Of a stretch of DNA of 64,000 nt, positions 1-8,204 are shown piece after piece. Origin of the DNA: Gordonia sp. UBA7599 (GTDB taxonomy: Bacteria > Actinomycetota > Actinomycetes > Mycobacteriales > Mycobacteriaceae); contig DLKD01000054.1 of NCBI GenBank assembly GCA_002477755.1, forward strand, positions 1 to 64,000, written 5' to 3'. A program made the position numbers and the translations under genes. The notes below the pieces were generated by a model that ran no database searches, was not told the DNA's origin, and was given only the letters and a program-made list of their open reading frames with translations. The stretch's first letter is position 1. Each line of letters starts with the position of its first letter.

Positions 1-1
1 G

Positions 2-1117
2 GCGGGTACCGCGCTGGCGCACCGGGCCGCCGCGGCGGGCCTCCGCGTCGTGCTCATCGACCCCGATCCGCTGCGCCCCTGGTCACAGACGTTCGGAGTC
101 TTCGTCGACGAGCTACCCGACTGGCTCTCCCCGGAGTGCTTTGCCTCTCGCAGCGAGACCATCACGGCCTACACGCCGCAGCGGCAGGTGCTTCCCCGTC
201 CCTACGCGGCGCTCGACAACACCCGTCTTCGGGCCGCGCTGTCGTTGTCGGAGGTGACGATAGTCACCGCCTCGTCAGTGCATGCCGACGCCCGCCGGGT
301 CACGCTGTCTGACGGCAGCACGTTGACAGCGGACGTCGTCGTCGACGCGAGCGGGCGGAGAGCCTCCTGGAACACCGCCGCCCCGCGCCAGCGCGCCTAT
401 GGCGTCATCGGCCACCTCGACTCCGACGCGGAGACCGTGCTCATGGATTGGCGTCCACCGGCGCCCGGGACTCCCACACCGCCGACGTTCAGTTATCGGG
501 TGCCTCTGGGCGATGGGCGTTTCCTCGTCGAAGAGACCTTCCTGGCCGGCAGTGCGCCCCCGGTGACCGAAATGGCACGTCGCTGGGCTGCACGCGGCAC
601 GCCGCCCGGCTGGACTGGCGATCGCGACACCGCCCCGGTCGAAGTGGTCGACTTCCCCCTCGCCGACGATCGGCGCCCGCCGTGGATCGACGACGGTCAG
701 CCGCTGCGGTTCGGCGCCGCCGGCGGCCTCATGCACCCGGCAACCGGGTACAGCCTGGCCGCCTCGCTGCGCTGCGCCGACACCGTCGTCGAGGCAATCA
801 TCACCGGGCGCGACCCCCGGTCGGCGCTGTGGCCGCATCGGGCCCGGGCGGTGTACCGGCTGCGCCACCGCGGGCTGGCGGTGCTCGCCGACCTCGACGC
901 ATCCGGCACCGAGCGCTTCTTCACCGCGTTCTTCAGCGCCGACGCGGCAGCCCAGCGCGCCTACCTCGGGTCGCGCAACGACCTGGCCGGCGTACTGCGC
1001 GCCATGGCCGCGACCTTCGCCGCCGCCGACTGGTCGACGCGTCGCACCATTGCGACGCGGGCCGCTGCACGGCCAGATCGGCAACGGATGGAACAGATCG
1101 CCGACCGATCGCGTTGA
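2..1117 (+). CDS. Lycopene cyclase family FAD protein, 5' end missing
   Basis: Flavoprotein of the lycopene beta-cyclase type, expected to close the end rings of lycopene in carotenoid synthesis. The frame is open from base 2, so the start codon lies outside the window and 371 residues are visible. The N-terminal end looks like the second half of an FAD-binding Rossmann fold, reaching VVLID at about residue 19. The cyclase signature FLVEETFL lies near nt 523-545, and the C-terminal FAD motif GAAGGLMHPATGY near nt 713-750. The protein ends 7 bases before the thioredoxin start, so the two are probably co-transcribed. The family is clear; the carotenoid substrate is inferred. Confidence 0.85.
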   Translation, partial: AGTALAHRAAAAGLRVVLIDPDPLRPWSQTFGVFVDELPDWLSPECFASRSETITAYTPQRQVLPRPYAALDNTRLRAALSLSEVTIVTASSVHADARRVTLSDGSTLTADVVVDASGRRASWNTAAPRQRAYGVIGHLDSDAETVLMDWRPPAPGTPTPPTFSYRVPLGDGRFLVEETFLAGSAPPVTEMARRWAARGTPPGWTGDRDTAPVEVVDFPLADDRRPPWIDDGQPLRFGAAGGLMHPATGYSLAASLRCADTVVEAIITGRDPRSALWPHRARAVYRLRHRGLAVLADLDASGTERFFTAFFSADAAAQRAYLGSRNDLAGVLRAMAATFAAADWSTRRTIATRAAARPDRQRMEQIADRSR

Positions 1118-1124
1118 ACGGGTC

Positions 1125-1490
1125 ATGGCAACCACAAACCTGACCGCAGCGGCATTCGATCAGACGATCACCGACAACGAGATCGTGCTGGTCGACTTCT
1201 GGGCCTCCTGGTGCGGCCCGTGCCGACAGTTCGCCCCCATCTACGAGCGCGTCTCGGAGAAGCACGGCGACATCGTGTTCGCCAAGGTCGACACCGAGGC
1301 CGAGCAGGACCTCGCTGCGGCTGCCAACATCCGGTCGATCCCGACGGTGATGGCGTTCAAGAAGGGCTACATGGTGTTCAACCAGCCCGGCTCGCTGCCG
1401 CCGGAAGCACTGGAGGACCTCATCGGCCGCATCCGCGACCTCGACATCGACAAGGCCATCGCCGAGAACGAGGCTGCCAACCAGTCCTGA
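1125..1490 (+). CDS. Thioredoxin
   Basis: Small cytoplasmic disulfide reductase of 121 residues, the usual size for a thioredoxin. The active site WCGPC is at residues 29-33 and the cis-proline loop IPT at 72-74. A C-terminal tail of acidic and alanine residues follows the fold. The ATG at 1125 is chosen because the fold begins right after it; an upstream in-frame ATG at 1050 lies inside the cyclase gene. The gene sits 7 bases after the cyclase stop, with no clear ribosome site of its own. Which reductase partner it uses cannot be told. It ends 3 bases from a convergent gene. Confidence 0.95.
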   Translation: MATTNLTAAAFDQTITDNEIVLVDFWASWCGPCRQFAPIYERVSEKHGDIVFAKVDTEAEQDLAAAANIRSIPTVMAFKKGYMVFNQPGSLPPEALEDLIGRIRDLDIDKAIAENEAANQS

Positions 1491-1493
1491 CGG

Positions 1494-2135
1494 TCAGACG
1501 CGACCCTCGTAGGCGCGCTCGTCCTCGTCGACCACGACGACCTCGATGTCGGTGGGCTCTTCCTCTCCTTCGCCCACCGACTTCGGGTCCATCGCGGCGG
1601 CCAGCTGCGCGTCGACGTCGATGATGCGCGCGGCGCGGACCTCGGGCTTGTTGATCTCCTCGGCGACCTGCTTGGCGATGACGCGGCGCACCTCGTCGTC
1701 GACTTGGGCCAGGTTCCGGACCAGCTCCGCGCGCATATTGCGCGATGCGACGTCGACGTGCACGTCGCCCGGTTTCGGCGGGTCGACGTCGAAGTGGATT
1801 TGCAGCGGCTCGACGGCGTGCACGGTCAGCGGCAGGGTGATCAGTCCGTCGACGTCGTAGCGCAGCCGATCGAGCTTCAGGTCGATCTCGATGTTGATCC
1901 GCAGCGGGATCTGCACGGTGAACCGGATCAAATCCTCGACCGAGCGCGTGATCCCCGGCTCGTCGATCTTGACCCGGGCCAAGACTTTCACGACTCCGCC
2001 CGGTCCGGTTGGCAGCGGTCCGACGTCGAAGCTCTCGCCTGCGATCGAGGCAAATGCCGCCCCGACGCGCGGCTCGGTGACGGCCAGTTCGAAGAACCGG
2101 CGGCCAAACTCCTCATAGCTCATGTATTCGGGCAC
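1494..2135 (-). CDS. Conserved hypothetical protein
   Basis: A 213-residue protein that I do not recognise. It has no signal peptide or membrane segment. The middle (about residues 45-130) alternates short hydrophobic strands rich in Val, Ile and Asp, which looks like a beta-sheet domain. The C-terminal 60 residues are helical and acidic and end in a Glu/Asp/Val-rich tail. The GTG at 2135 gives the longest frame; an ATG at 2123 starting MSYEEF is an alternative. It stands alone between the convergent thioredoxin and the GntR gene, and nothing around it suggests a role. Confidence 0.6.
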   Translation of the reverse strand: MPEYMSYEEFGRRFFELAVTEPRVGAAFASIAGESFDVGPLPTGPGGVVKVLARVKIDEPGITRSVEDLIRFTVQIPLRINIEIDLKLDRLRYDVDGLITLPLTVHAVEPLQIHFDVDPPKPGDVHVDVASRNMRAELVRNLAQVDDEVRRVIAKQVAEEINKPEVRAARIIDVDAQLAAAMDPKSVGEGEEEPTDIEVVVVDEDERAYEGRV

Positions 2136-2179
2136 TGATCTAGTCTGCCATCTCCCCCGGGTGTCGTCTCAACCTATGT

Positions 2180-2205
2180 GCGGCATGTCGGCTCCGACAC
2201 GCCGC
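2180..2205 (-). terminator. Hairpin terminator after the GntR gene
   Basis: Arms 2180-2190 and 2195-2205 pair with one A/C mismatch around a four-base loop. The hairpin starts 4 bases beyond the GntR stop on the minus strand. There is no T-run, which is common in high-GC actinobacteria. Confidence 0.5.
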
Positions 2206-2208
2206 GCC

Positions 2209-2907
2209 CTAGGCGGTGGCCGATTCTGCGGCCGGTGCGGGCGAATCCTCCCAGAACCCGCGCAACTCGAGCTCCCGGATCAGTCGTTCACGAGCATCGA
2301 CGAAACGGCTGTGGATTTCGGCGGTAATCGCCTCGGAATCCCCTCGCGCGAGGTGGCCGATCAACCGGCGGTGGCTCTCCACCGCCTGCGCCCCCCATTC
2401 GCGGTCCTCACTGTAGAGGCTGTAAGGGGTATACCTCGCCGCGGCGACCAGGAACCAGGCGAGCTTCTTGCTGTCGGCAGCCAGATGGATGGCCCGGTGG
2501 AAGCGGTATTCGCTGTCCATGATCCGCCGGCCGTCACCGGCAGCAAGTGCGCCCTCGAACTCGTCGACGATCGCGGTGAGATCGGCGAGACAGTCCGGCA
2601 GGTCCGGATTCGCCGCCGCGTGGACCGCGAGCCGCGCAGAAAGCTGCGACTGCATCCAGAAGATATCGACGATGTCACTGCGCTTGAGCTCGTCGACGAT
2701 GAATCCGCGGTGCGGCGACGACTTGACCAGTCCCTCGCCGCGCAGGGTGACCAGCGCCTCGCGCACCGGTGTCACACTGCACCCGAGTTCGGCCGCCACC
2801 TCGTCGAGACGGATGAACTCCCCGGGACGGATCTGTCCGGTGAGAATCCGGTCCCGCAGGTCCGCGGCGACCTCGTCGGGCAGTTGTGTCCTGCGCAGGT
2901 TTGCCAT
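2209..2907 (-). CDS. GntR-family (FadR/FCD) transcriptional regulator
   Basis: A 232-residue repressor-type regulator. Residues about 8-70 form a winged helix-turn-helix (LDEVAAELGCSVTPVREAL). The rest is an all-helical FCD ligand domain with the Asp and His residues that usually hold a metal (DSEYRFHRAIH, ESHRRLIGHL, EIHSRF). The ATG at 2907 is preferred because GGAAAGG lies 6-9 bases upstream; an ATG at 2913 is possible. It is the last gene in line with mce cluster 1 but is set off by a strong hairpin. Regulators of this subfamily, such as Mce1R of M. tuberculosis, control mce operons, so control of cluster 1 is a reasonable inference. Confidence 0.85.
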   Translation of the reverse strand: MANLRRTQLPDEVAADLRDRILTGQIRPGEFIRLDEVAAELGCSVTPVREALVTLRGEGLVKSSPHRGFIVDELKRSDIVDIFWMQSQLSARLAVHAAANPDLPDCLADLTAIVDEFEGALAAGDGRRIMDSEYRFHRAIHLAADSKKLAWFLVAAARYTPYSLYSEDREWGAQAVESHRRLIGHLARGDSEAITAEIHSRFVDARERLIRELELRGFWEDSPAPAAESATA

Positions 2908-2954
2908 GGTCATCCTTTCCTTTCCACGCACCCGGAGTTGCGCCTGTCGAAATG

Positions 2955-2999
2955 TCCGGGCCGGCGGGGCGCACCCCTCGAACGCCCTGCCGGCCCGGA
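2955..2999 (-). terminator. Strong hairpin between the oxygenase and GntR genes
   Basis: Arms 2955-2971 and 2983-2999 pair over 17 positions, including one G/T wobble, around an 11-base loop. It begins 4 bases after the oxygenase stop and lies upstream of the GntR start. It should end most transcription of mce cluster 1 or stabilise its 3' end. Confidence 0.65.
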
Positions 3000-3003
3000 G
3001 GTC

Positions 3004-4017
3004 TCAGATCATGTCCCGCTGGTGCTTCATCCGGAACTTCAAGTCCTTCATGAGAACGCGCGTGGCACCCTGGCGGAGGAACTTCGGCAGGAACTTGTTC
3101 ACAATCGACACGAAGGTGAACAGGTGCTGGAACCGGCGACGGTCGTCCTCGGTCCATTCCAGGCCCAACTGCCGGTGGAACAGCGGTGGCAGAAAGCCGA
3201 TGGTCAGGAAGCGCAGCAGATTCACGAACGGCAACCGGATCAGCGGGTTGATCATCTTCAGGTCGACGAGGTCGTTGAGGAACTCGCACGTCGTGTCGTC
3301 GATGACGACCCGCTGGCACGCCACGTTCCAGTAGTGGTCGAAGTCCTTACGCGTCGCCGGCCACATGTCGTCGGGGACCTGCAGCGTCGTGCCGAGCGTC
3401 TTCGCCGACTGGTAGAACTCCTCGGAATCCTCCTCGCTCATCACGCCGTGCAGCAGCTGGTGACTGTCCTCGACGCCGATGAACAGGCACGCCGCAACCC
3501 ACAACTGCAGCTCGCGGTTGAACGCGTTGTACTTGACTGGGCTCCGGTCATCGGACTTGACGTGACGGTGCGCGGAGTTGACGGCCTCGCGGAAGGCTTC
3601 CTTCTCCTCGTCGGTACCGAGGACGGCGACGGCGAGGTACTGGGAGGTGGTGCGCGCCCGCTTCCACGGGTGCTTCATCAGCGACCCGGACTCGACCTTG
3701 CTCTCCATCACGCCGTACGCGACTTCAGGCCACCCGAGCTGCATCACCACATTTGCCGCAGCGCCGGCCAACGACCAGAAATCGATGGCCTCGGAGATCT
3801 GTGCCGGTTTGCGCAGGCTGGTGAGGCGACGCCGACGCGTGGTGATCTCGATGCGCGTGTCGGAGGTCCGCAGCTCCGGCACCGTCGACTCGAGGTCGGG
3901 CGTGTACTTGAACGTGTGTCCCCCCGTCATCGACGGTTGCCCTTCCGGCGCCAGTGCGCTGCTGCCCGCAGTCATCTCGTGGTAGTCCGAGCTCATCGGA
4001 TGGTTGCTGATCGTCAT
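3004..4017 (-). CDS. Oxygenase MpaB family protein (DUF2236)
   Basis: A 337-residue protein of the DUF2236 group, which contains MpaB-type and rubber-oxygenase (Lcp) haem proteins. The signature regions are RTTSQYLAVAVLGTDEEKEAF, in two parts near residues 121-141, and the following AHRHVK and NRELQLWVAACL. A His in the AHRHVK stretch is a candidate haem or catalytic residue. No signal peptide is visible. The ATG at 4017 is chosen because AAGGAG lies 5 bases upstream. It follows the Mce-associated gene by 33 bases, so it is probably the last gene of the cluster 1 transcript. That suggests oxidation of the imported lipid; the substrate is unknown. Confidence 0.8.
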   Translation of the reverse strand: MTISNHPMSSDYHEMTAGSSALAPEGQPSMTGGHTFKYTPDLESTVPELRTSDTRIEITTRRRRLTSLRKPAQISEAIDFWSLAGAAANVVMQLGWPEVAYGVMESKVESGSLMKHPWKRARTTSQYLAVAVLGTDEEKEAFREAVNSAHRHVKSDDRSPVKYNAFNRELQLWVAACLFIGVEDSHQLLHGVMSEEDSEEFYQSAKTLGTTLQVPDDMWPATRKDFDHYWNVACQRVVIDDTTCEFLNDLVDLKMINPLIRLPFVNLLRFLTIGFLPPLFHRQLGLEWTEDDRRRFQHLFTFVSIVNKFLPKFLRQGATRVLMKDLKFRMKHQRDMI

Positions 4018-4050
4018 GGTGCTCCTTGTTCCTTCCACAATGCTCTACGG

Positions 4051-4734
4051 CTACACGGTTTGCACGTCGTCGACGAGCCAGGTGCCGTCGGTCCGCACGA
4101 GTTTCACGACCATCCGATATGGCTGGTTCTTCCCGTCGGGGGCGACGACGTTGCGCGCCTTCTGGTTGACGAATGCGATGACGGTGGCCTTGTCGCCGTT
4201 GATCGACTCCACGGCCGAGTTCGTCACCTCGGCGGTGGCGACCCCCTTGCCGTTGGAGACGATCTCGGTCAGCGCCTTGACCATCTCGTCGTACTTCTTC
4301 CCGAAGTCGGCCGTCGACATTGCGGTGATCGACTTGCGGTTCTTGTTCAGATCCCGGTAGTCGAAACTGGACAGCTTCGTCGCGTAGTCGTTGGCGACCG
4401 AAACCACCTCGGATCGCGTTTGCGGGTTGTCGGCCCGGTCGGCACCGGTGAAGTAGTGGTACCCGAAGAATCCGGTGGCGGCCACCAGCAGCGCGATCAC
4501 CGCGGCGAGCAGCGCATTCTTACGGCTCGGGCCGCCCGACGACACCGCCTTCGACGCAGCGCGGGGCGTGCCGGTGCCCGACTCGGAGGTGGTAGCACGG
4601 CGCTTGGCCGGTGCCGAGCGCACCGCGGTGGCGCGGCGCTTCACCTCGACGGTCTCGGCGGTGTCGGTGGTCTCAGCCACGACGGCCTCGTCGGTGGTTT
4701 CGGTGGTGTCCGCAGCAAGCGTCTCAGTTGCCAT
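4051..4734 (-). CDS. Mce-associated membrane protein (Mas), cluster 1
   Basis: A 227-residue accessory protein of an Mce transporter. Residues 1-70 are a Thr/Glu/Ala-rich, then Lys/Arg-rich, cytoplasmic tail. One membrane helix follows at about 73-95 (ALLAAVIALLVAATGFF). The outer part is an alpha/beta domain like those of other Mas proteins, ending DGTWLVDDVQTV. Such proteins stabilise Mce complexes in mycobacteria. The ATG at 4734 has AAGGA 6 bases upstream and overlaps the end of mceF by 11 bases, so the two are translationally coupled. Family membership rests on layout and context. Confidence 0.8.
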   Translation of the reverse strand: MATETLAADTTETTDEAVVAETTDTAETVEVKRRATAVRSAPAKRRATTSESGTGTPRAASKAVSSGGPSRKNALLAAVIALLVAATGFFGYHYFTGADRADNPQTRSEVVSVANDYATKLSSFDYRDLNKNRKSITAMSTADFGKKYDEMVKALTEIVSNGKGVATAEVTNSAVESINGDKATVIAFVNQKARNVVAPDGKNQPYRMVVKLVRTDGTWLVDDVQTV

Positions 4735-5959
4735 TTCGCGTCCTTTCGAGGAGTTGTTCCCACATCTGGAGGAGTTCGGCACCGTTGGGGATCAGCGCCG
4801 GGTCGGTGACCGTCGGCGGCCCCGACGGCGACCCCGGTGATCGCCAGTCCCGGGTGCCCAGGTTGTTGGGCCGCGGCGCGTTGATGGCACCGCGCTGGCC
4901 GAACCCGTCGCCGGGCGGGCAGTAGCGCACCAGGTTCGGCGCTGATGGCGACAGGTCGCCGACCGCACGCCGCGGTTCGTCGTAGAACATGCACACCGGC
5001 CCCTGCGTGGCGATCAACGCGAAGTCCGCACGGTTGCCCTTGACGATGGACCGGAGGTCGATCAGACCCTGGGGAATCGCCTTGAGCCCGGTCTGCAGCG
5101 ACGCACTGCGGTCACTGATGATCGGCTCGACGACGACGAGGTTGGCCAGCACTCCGCCGAACGTACCGCGGTACTTGTCGAACAGCTGCTGCGCGTGGGT
5201 CAACGCGCGCGGCGAGCGGTCGAGCAGGTAGACGAACGTCGGCTGGTTCGCATCGAGCTGGTCGGTGAACGACGCCGCCGAGGCCATCCCCGATTCGAAG
5301 GTTCCGGTCGTCGCGCCCATGGCGTCGAGCACGTCGAGCCATTCGGTGAGGATCCCGCGCAGCATCGGTGCATTGGTCGCGACCAGCTTCGCCAAGGCCG
5401 ACGAATTGGCCACCAGCTTGGCCAGCGGCTCGCCGTCGGAACCGAACGCCCGGTAGAGCTCGGCGCCGATGGTCGCCACCGATCCGCCGTGGAAGGTCTC
5501 GAGGACCTTCGCCGCCTCGCCGATGATTTGGTCCATCTGCAGCGGCTGCTTCTCCGCCGGCGCCGCGATCGAGTCGCCGTCGGACAGGTACGGCCCGTCG
5601 TCGCTGCTGGGGATGATGTCGACGCTCTGGATACCGGCCATCGACGCCATCGTGATCTGCAGGAACGAGTCCGCTGGCACCCTGGTGCCGCCGCGCAGCA
5701 CCAGGTCGACCCGAGCGCCGGCTCCGTCGGGGTCCAGCGAACTCGACGAGACCGTGCCCACGTCGACGCCACGCAGCGTCACACCCGTACCTGCGGTGAG
5801 GCCGAAAGCATTCTGCATCTGGGCATGCAAGCGCAGTTTGGCGCCGAAGCCCTCCGGTCCGGCGATGTAATTGATCCCCACCGGGATGACGATGGCCGAC
5901 ACCACCAGGAAGATAAGGAACTGCAGCATGCCCGTCGGAAGGCGGTCGGTCAGCTTCAT
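4724..5959 (-). CDS. MCE family protein, F position, cluster 1
   Basis: The sixth MCE subunit, 411 residues. It has an N-terminal membrane anchor at about residues 10-32 and an MCE (MlaD-like) beta domain at about 38-115, then a long helical region expected to form the periplasmic channel. The C-terminal end is Pro/Gly-rich and contains CMFYDEPRR and a CPPGDG stretch. The ATG at 5959 overlaps the mceE stop as ATGA and has GAGGGGA upstream, so it replaces a longer frame starting further out. Subunit letters here follow gene order and do not assign a substrate. Confidence 0.85.
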   Translation of the reverse strand: MKLTDRLPTGMLQFLIFLVVSAIVIPVGINYIAGPEGFGAKLRLHAQMQNAFGLTAGTGVTLRGVDVGTVSSSSLDPDGAGARVDLVLRGGTRVPADSFLQITMASMAGIQSVDIIPSSDDGPYLSDGDSIAAPAEKQPLQMDQIIGEAAKVLETFHGGSVATIGAELYRAFGSDGEPLAKLVANSSALAKLVATNAPMLRGILTEWLDVLDAMGATTGTFESGMASAASFTDQLDANQPTFVYLLDRSPRALTHAQQLFDKYRGTFGGVLANLVVVEPIISDRSASLQTGLKAIPQGLIDLRSIVKGNRADFALIATQGPVCMFYDEPRRAVGDLSPSAPNLVRYCPPGDGFGQRGAINAPRPNNLGTRDWRSPGSPSGPPTVTDPALIPNGAELLQMWEQLLERTRNGN

Positions 5960-7053
5960 CGCGGTCCCCTCTTCTTGGGCCGAGCGGTCGGGGCGGGGTG
6001 GGTGCGATCGCGCCACAGCCCGCCCGAGAGGATGTCGCCGATCTCACCCGGCGTCGGCAGCGGCTGACCGGAGCCCAGCAATCCGCCGGTGATGATCTTG
6101 TCGATACCGCCCGGGATGTCCAGCGCACCGTCGAAGACCAGGTAGTCGCCGCGGATGGCACGCGAGAAATTCGCCATGAACGAGTTCATGTTCGCCAACG
6201 TGGCGCCGACGCCGGAGTTGAACGCGGCCAGCGAGTCGACGAGCTTGGCCGCGTCGGGCACCAGCGCGTTGAGCCGGTCCTGACGACCACGGGTGATGGC
6301 GTCGAGGTTGGTGGCGAGATTCGTCGTCTGCGTCATCAGTGCGGCGATCCGGTCGCGCTGTCCAGCCAAGACCGATACCGCACGCGGTGTCTCGCCGAGG
6401 AACGCCTCGACCTGTTGCTGGCGCGAGGCCATCAGCGCCGTCGCGTCGGCAGCCGCGCGCATCGCCCGGTTGAAGTCGGCGTTGTAGTGCGACGAGCGGG
6501 CCAGTAGCCGGTTGAGAGTGGCGATCAGGTCGGCGACCTTGTCCGACCGATTCGCGAACGCCGTGTTGAGGCTGGCCATCACCGATTGCAACTGAGTCAT
6601 GCCGCTGCCCGACAGGACGTTGCCCATGGCGGCGAGGGTGCCCTCCACCTGCGGGCCGACCGACGTCCGATCCGCGGGGATCGTCGCCCCCGCCTGCAGA
6701 CGGCCCTGCGGCGACGGTGGGCTCTGCAGCCGCAGGAACGGCGTGCCCAGGGCAGACGGGATCTCGACGGTCGCGGTCACGTTCTGCGGCAGATCGGCGG
6801 TCTTGTCCAGCGACAGGGTCAGTTCCGGCCGCCCATCGCGCAGCGCGACGTCGGTGACCCGTCCGATCACCTGCTGGCCGGAGATCACGTCGGCACCGTC
6901 GACCACGCCGTCGGCGGTATCGACCTGCGCGACGACGTCGATGGTGTTGCGTGCGCCGCCGACCGGCAGGTCCTGCAGCCCGACGCCGCAGCCGCTCAGC
7001 AGGAGCATGCCCCCGAGTGCTACGACGATCAGCCGCCAGCCGTGCGCGCTCAT
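5956..7053 (-). CDS. MCE family lipoprotein, E position, cluster 1
   Basis: A 365-residue MCE subunit that starts with a lipoprotein signal: a hydrophobic stretch, then the lipobox LLSGC with acceptor Cys22. The MCE beta domain lies at about residues 38-118, followed by a helical domain. MceE proteins of mycobacterial clusters are lipoproteins (the LprK group), so this matches the expected position. The ATG at 7053 overlaps the mceD stop as ATGA; the frame is open well upstream, but those residues are Arg-rich antisense sequence. The stop overlaps the mceF start in the same way. Confidence 0.88.
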   Translation of the reverse strand: MSAHGWRLIVVALGGMLLLSGCGVGLQDLPVGGARNTIDVVAQVDTADGVVDGADVISGQQVIGRVTDVALRDGRPELTLSLDKTADLPQNVTATVEIPSALGTPFLRLQSPPSPQGRLQAGATIPADRTSVGPQVEGTLAAMGNVLSGSGMTQLQSVMASLNTAFANRSDKVADLIATLNRLLARSSHYNADFNRAMRAAADATALMASRQQQVEAFLGETPRAVSVLAGQRDRIAALMTQTTNLATNLDAITRGRQDRLNALVPDAAKLVDSLAAFNSGVGATLANMNSFMANFSRAIRGDYLVFDGALDIPGGIDKIITGGLLGSGQPLPTPGEIGDILSGGLWRDRTHPAPTARPKKRGPR

Positions 7054-8204
7054 CGCGGCTGTCCCGGCTTGGGGGGCAGCTGGCCGCCGGTGATCGCCGA
7101 GACGATGCCCAACGGATCGGAACTGGAGATGGGGAAGCCGATCGGGTTGGTCAACCCGGCACCGATGCACAGTGGCATCGGGAACCGGTCGCACAGCGGC
7201 TTGAGCGTCTTGAACTGCGTCAGCGTCGTCGACACGTTCAACCGGATCCGACCTCGACGGTCGGGGCCGATCGTGCTCGAGAGGTTCTGCAGCATCAGCG
7301 GCGCCAGATCCATGAACTCGGCGAACCCGGCGCGATTGGCGACGAGGACCTTGCCCAGCTCGTCGAGGTTGGCCGCGACCGTCCCGACGTCGTTGCCGTG
7401 CGCCATCACGAATCCGTTGATCTGGTCGAACACGGTGCGCAAGTCCTTGATCGGCGTGGCGACATCCTGGTTGGCCGCCTGCCACTGTGCCGACAGATCG
7501 CCCATCGACCGGATGAGGCCGTCCAGCGACACCTGCTTGGCCTGGAACGTCGTCATCAACTGGTTGAGGCTGGTGATGAGTCCGCCGATGTCGTCGGCAC
7601 GCGCACCGAATACTCCGCTGGCCACCGACAACTCGGTAAGCGCCTGGTTGAAATCGGTCCCCTTGCCCTGCCACGCCTGCGCGGTCCGGTTCAGGAGCGT
7701 CCCCACGTCCGTGGCGCCGGGAGCGTCGCTTGGCCCGAGGATCTTGGTGAGGGTGCCCAGGCTGCCCATCAGCTGGTCGAAGCTGATCGGCGCTTTGGTC
7801 CGCTCGCGCGGGATCGTGCCGTCCTGCGGGAACTTCGGGCCCGCGGTGTAGACCGGCGCCAGTTCCAGGTGTCGGTCGCTGATGACCGACGGGTTGAGAA
7901 CGTAAGCGCCCACATCGGCCGGCAACTCGATGTCGCGCGGCAGCGTCATCCGGACGTGCACGTGGTCACCCTTGGGCGTGAGTTCTTCCACACGCCCGAC
8001 CGGGACACCCAGGATGGTCACCTTGGAGCCGGTGTACAGCCCGTTCACAAATGCGAAGTCGGCACCGACGGTACGGATCTGCGGGTCGCGCAGCAGGAAG
8101 TACCAGCTGCCGTAGACCAGGGCGGTCACCAGCAGCAGCACGGTCATGACCTTGCCGCCGTAGCGCTTGCGCACCCGGACTTCGCGGACTTGACGAAAAG
8201 CCAT
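7050..8204 (-). CDS. MCE family protein, D position, cluster 1
   Basis: A 384-residue MCE subunit. A basic N-terminus (about residues 1-18) is followed by a membrane anchor at 19-38, an MCE beta domain at about 45-125 with the LYTGSKVTILGVPVG turn, and a long helical channel segment. Near the C-terminus two cysteines (LCDRFPMPLC) could form a disulfide. The ATG shares one base with the mceC stop, a TGATG coupling. It acts in the cell envelope with the other five MCE proteins. Confidence 0.85.
   Translation of the reverse strand: MAFRQVREVRVRKRYGGKVMTVLLLVTALVYGSWYFLLRDPQIRTVGADFAFVNGLYTGSKVTILGVPVGRVEELTPKGDHVHVRMTLPRDIELPADVGAYVLNPSVISDRHLELAPVYTAGPKFPQDGTIPRERTKAPISFDQLMGSLGTLTKILGPSDAPGATDVGTLLNRTAQAWQGKGTDFNQALTELSVASGVFGARADDIGGLITSLNQLMTTFQAKQVSLDGLIRSMGDLSAQWQAANQDVATPIKDLRTVFDQINGFVMAHGNDVGTVAANLDELGKVLVANRAGFAEFMDLAPLMLQNLSSTIGPDRRGRIRLNVSTTLTQFKTLKPLCDRFPMPLCIGAGLTNPIGFPISSSDPLGIVSAITGGQLPPKPGQPR

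Noticed and set aside
2122-4809. An 895-codon open frame on the plus strand opposite the GntR, oxygenase and Mas genes
   Set aside because: It is a shadow of GC-rich codon bias: low-complexity Arg/His/Gly/Val protein with no domain, opposite three genes with clear families and ribosome sites.
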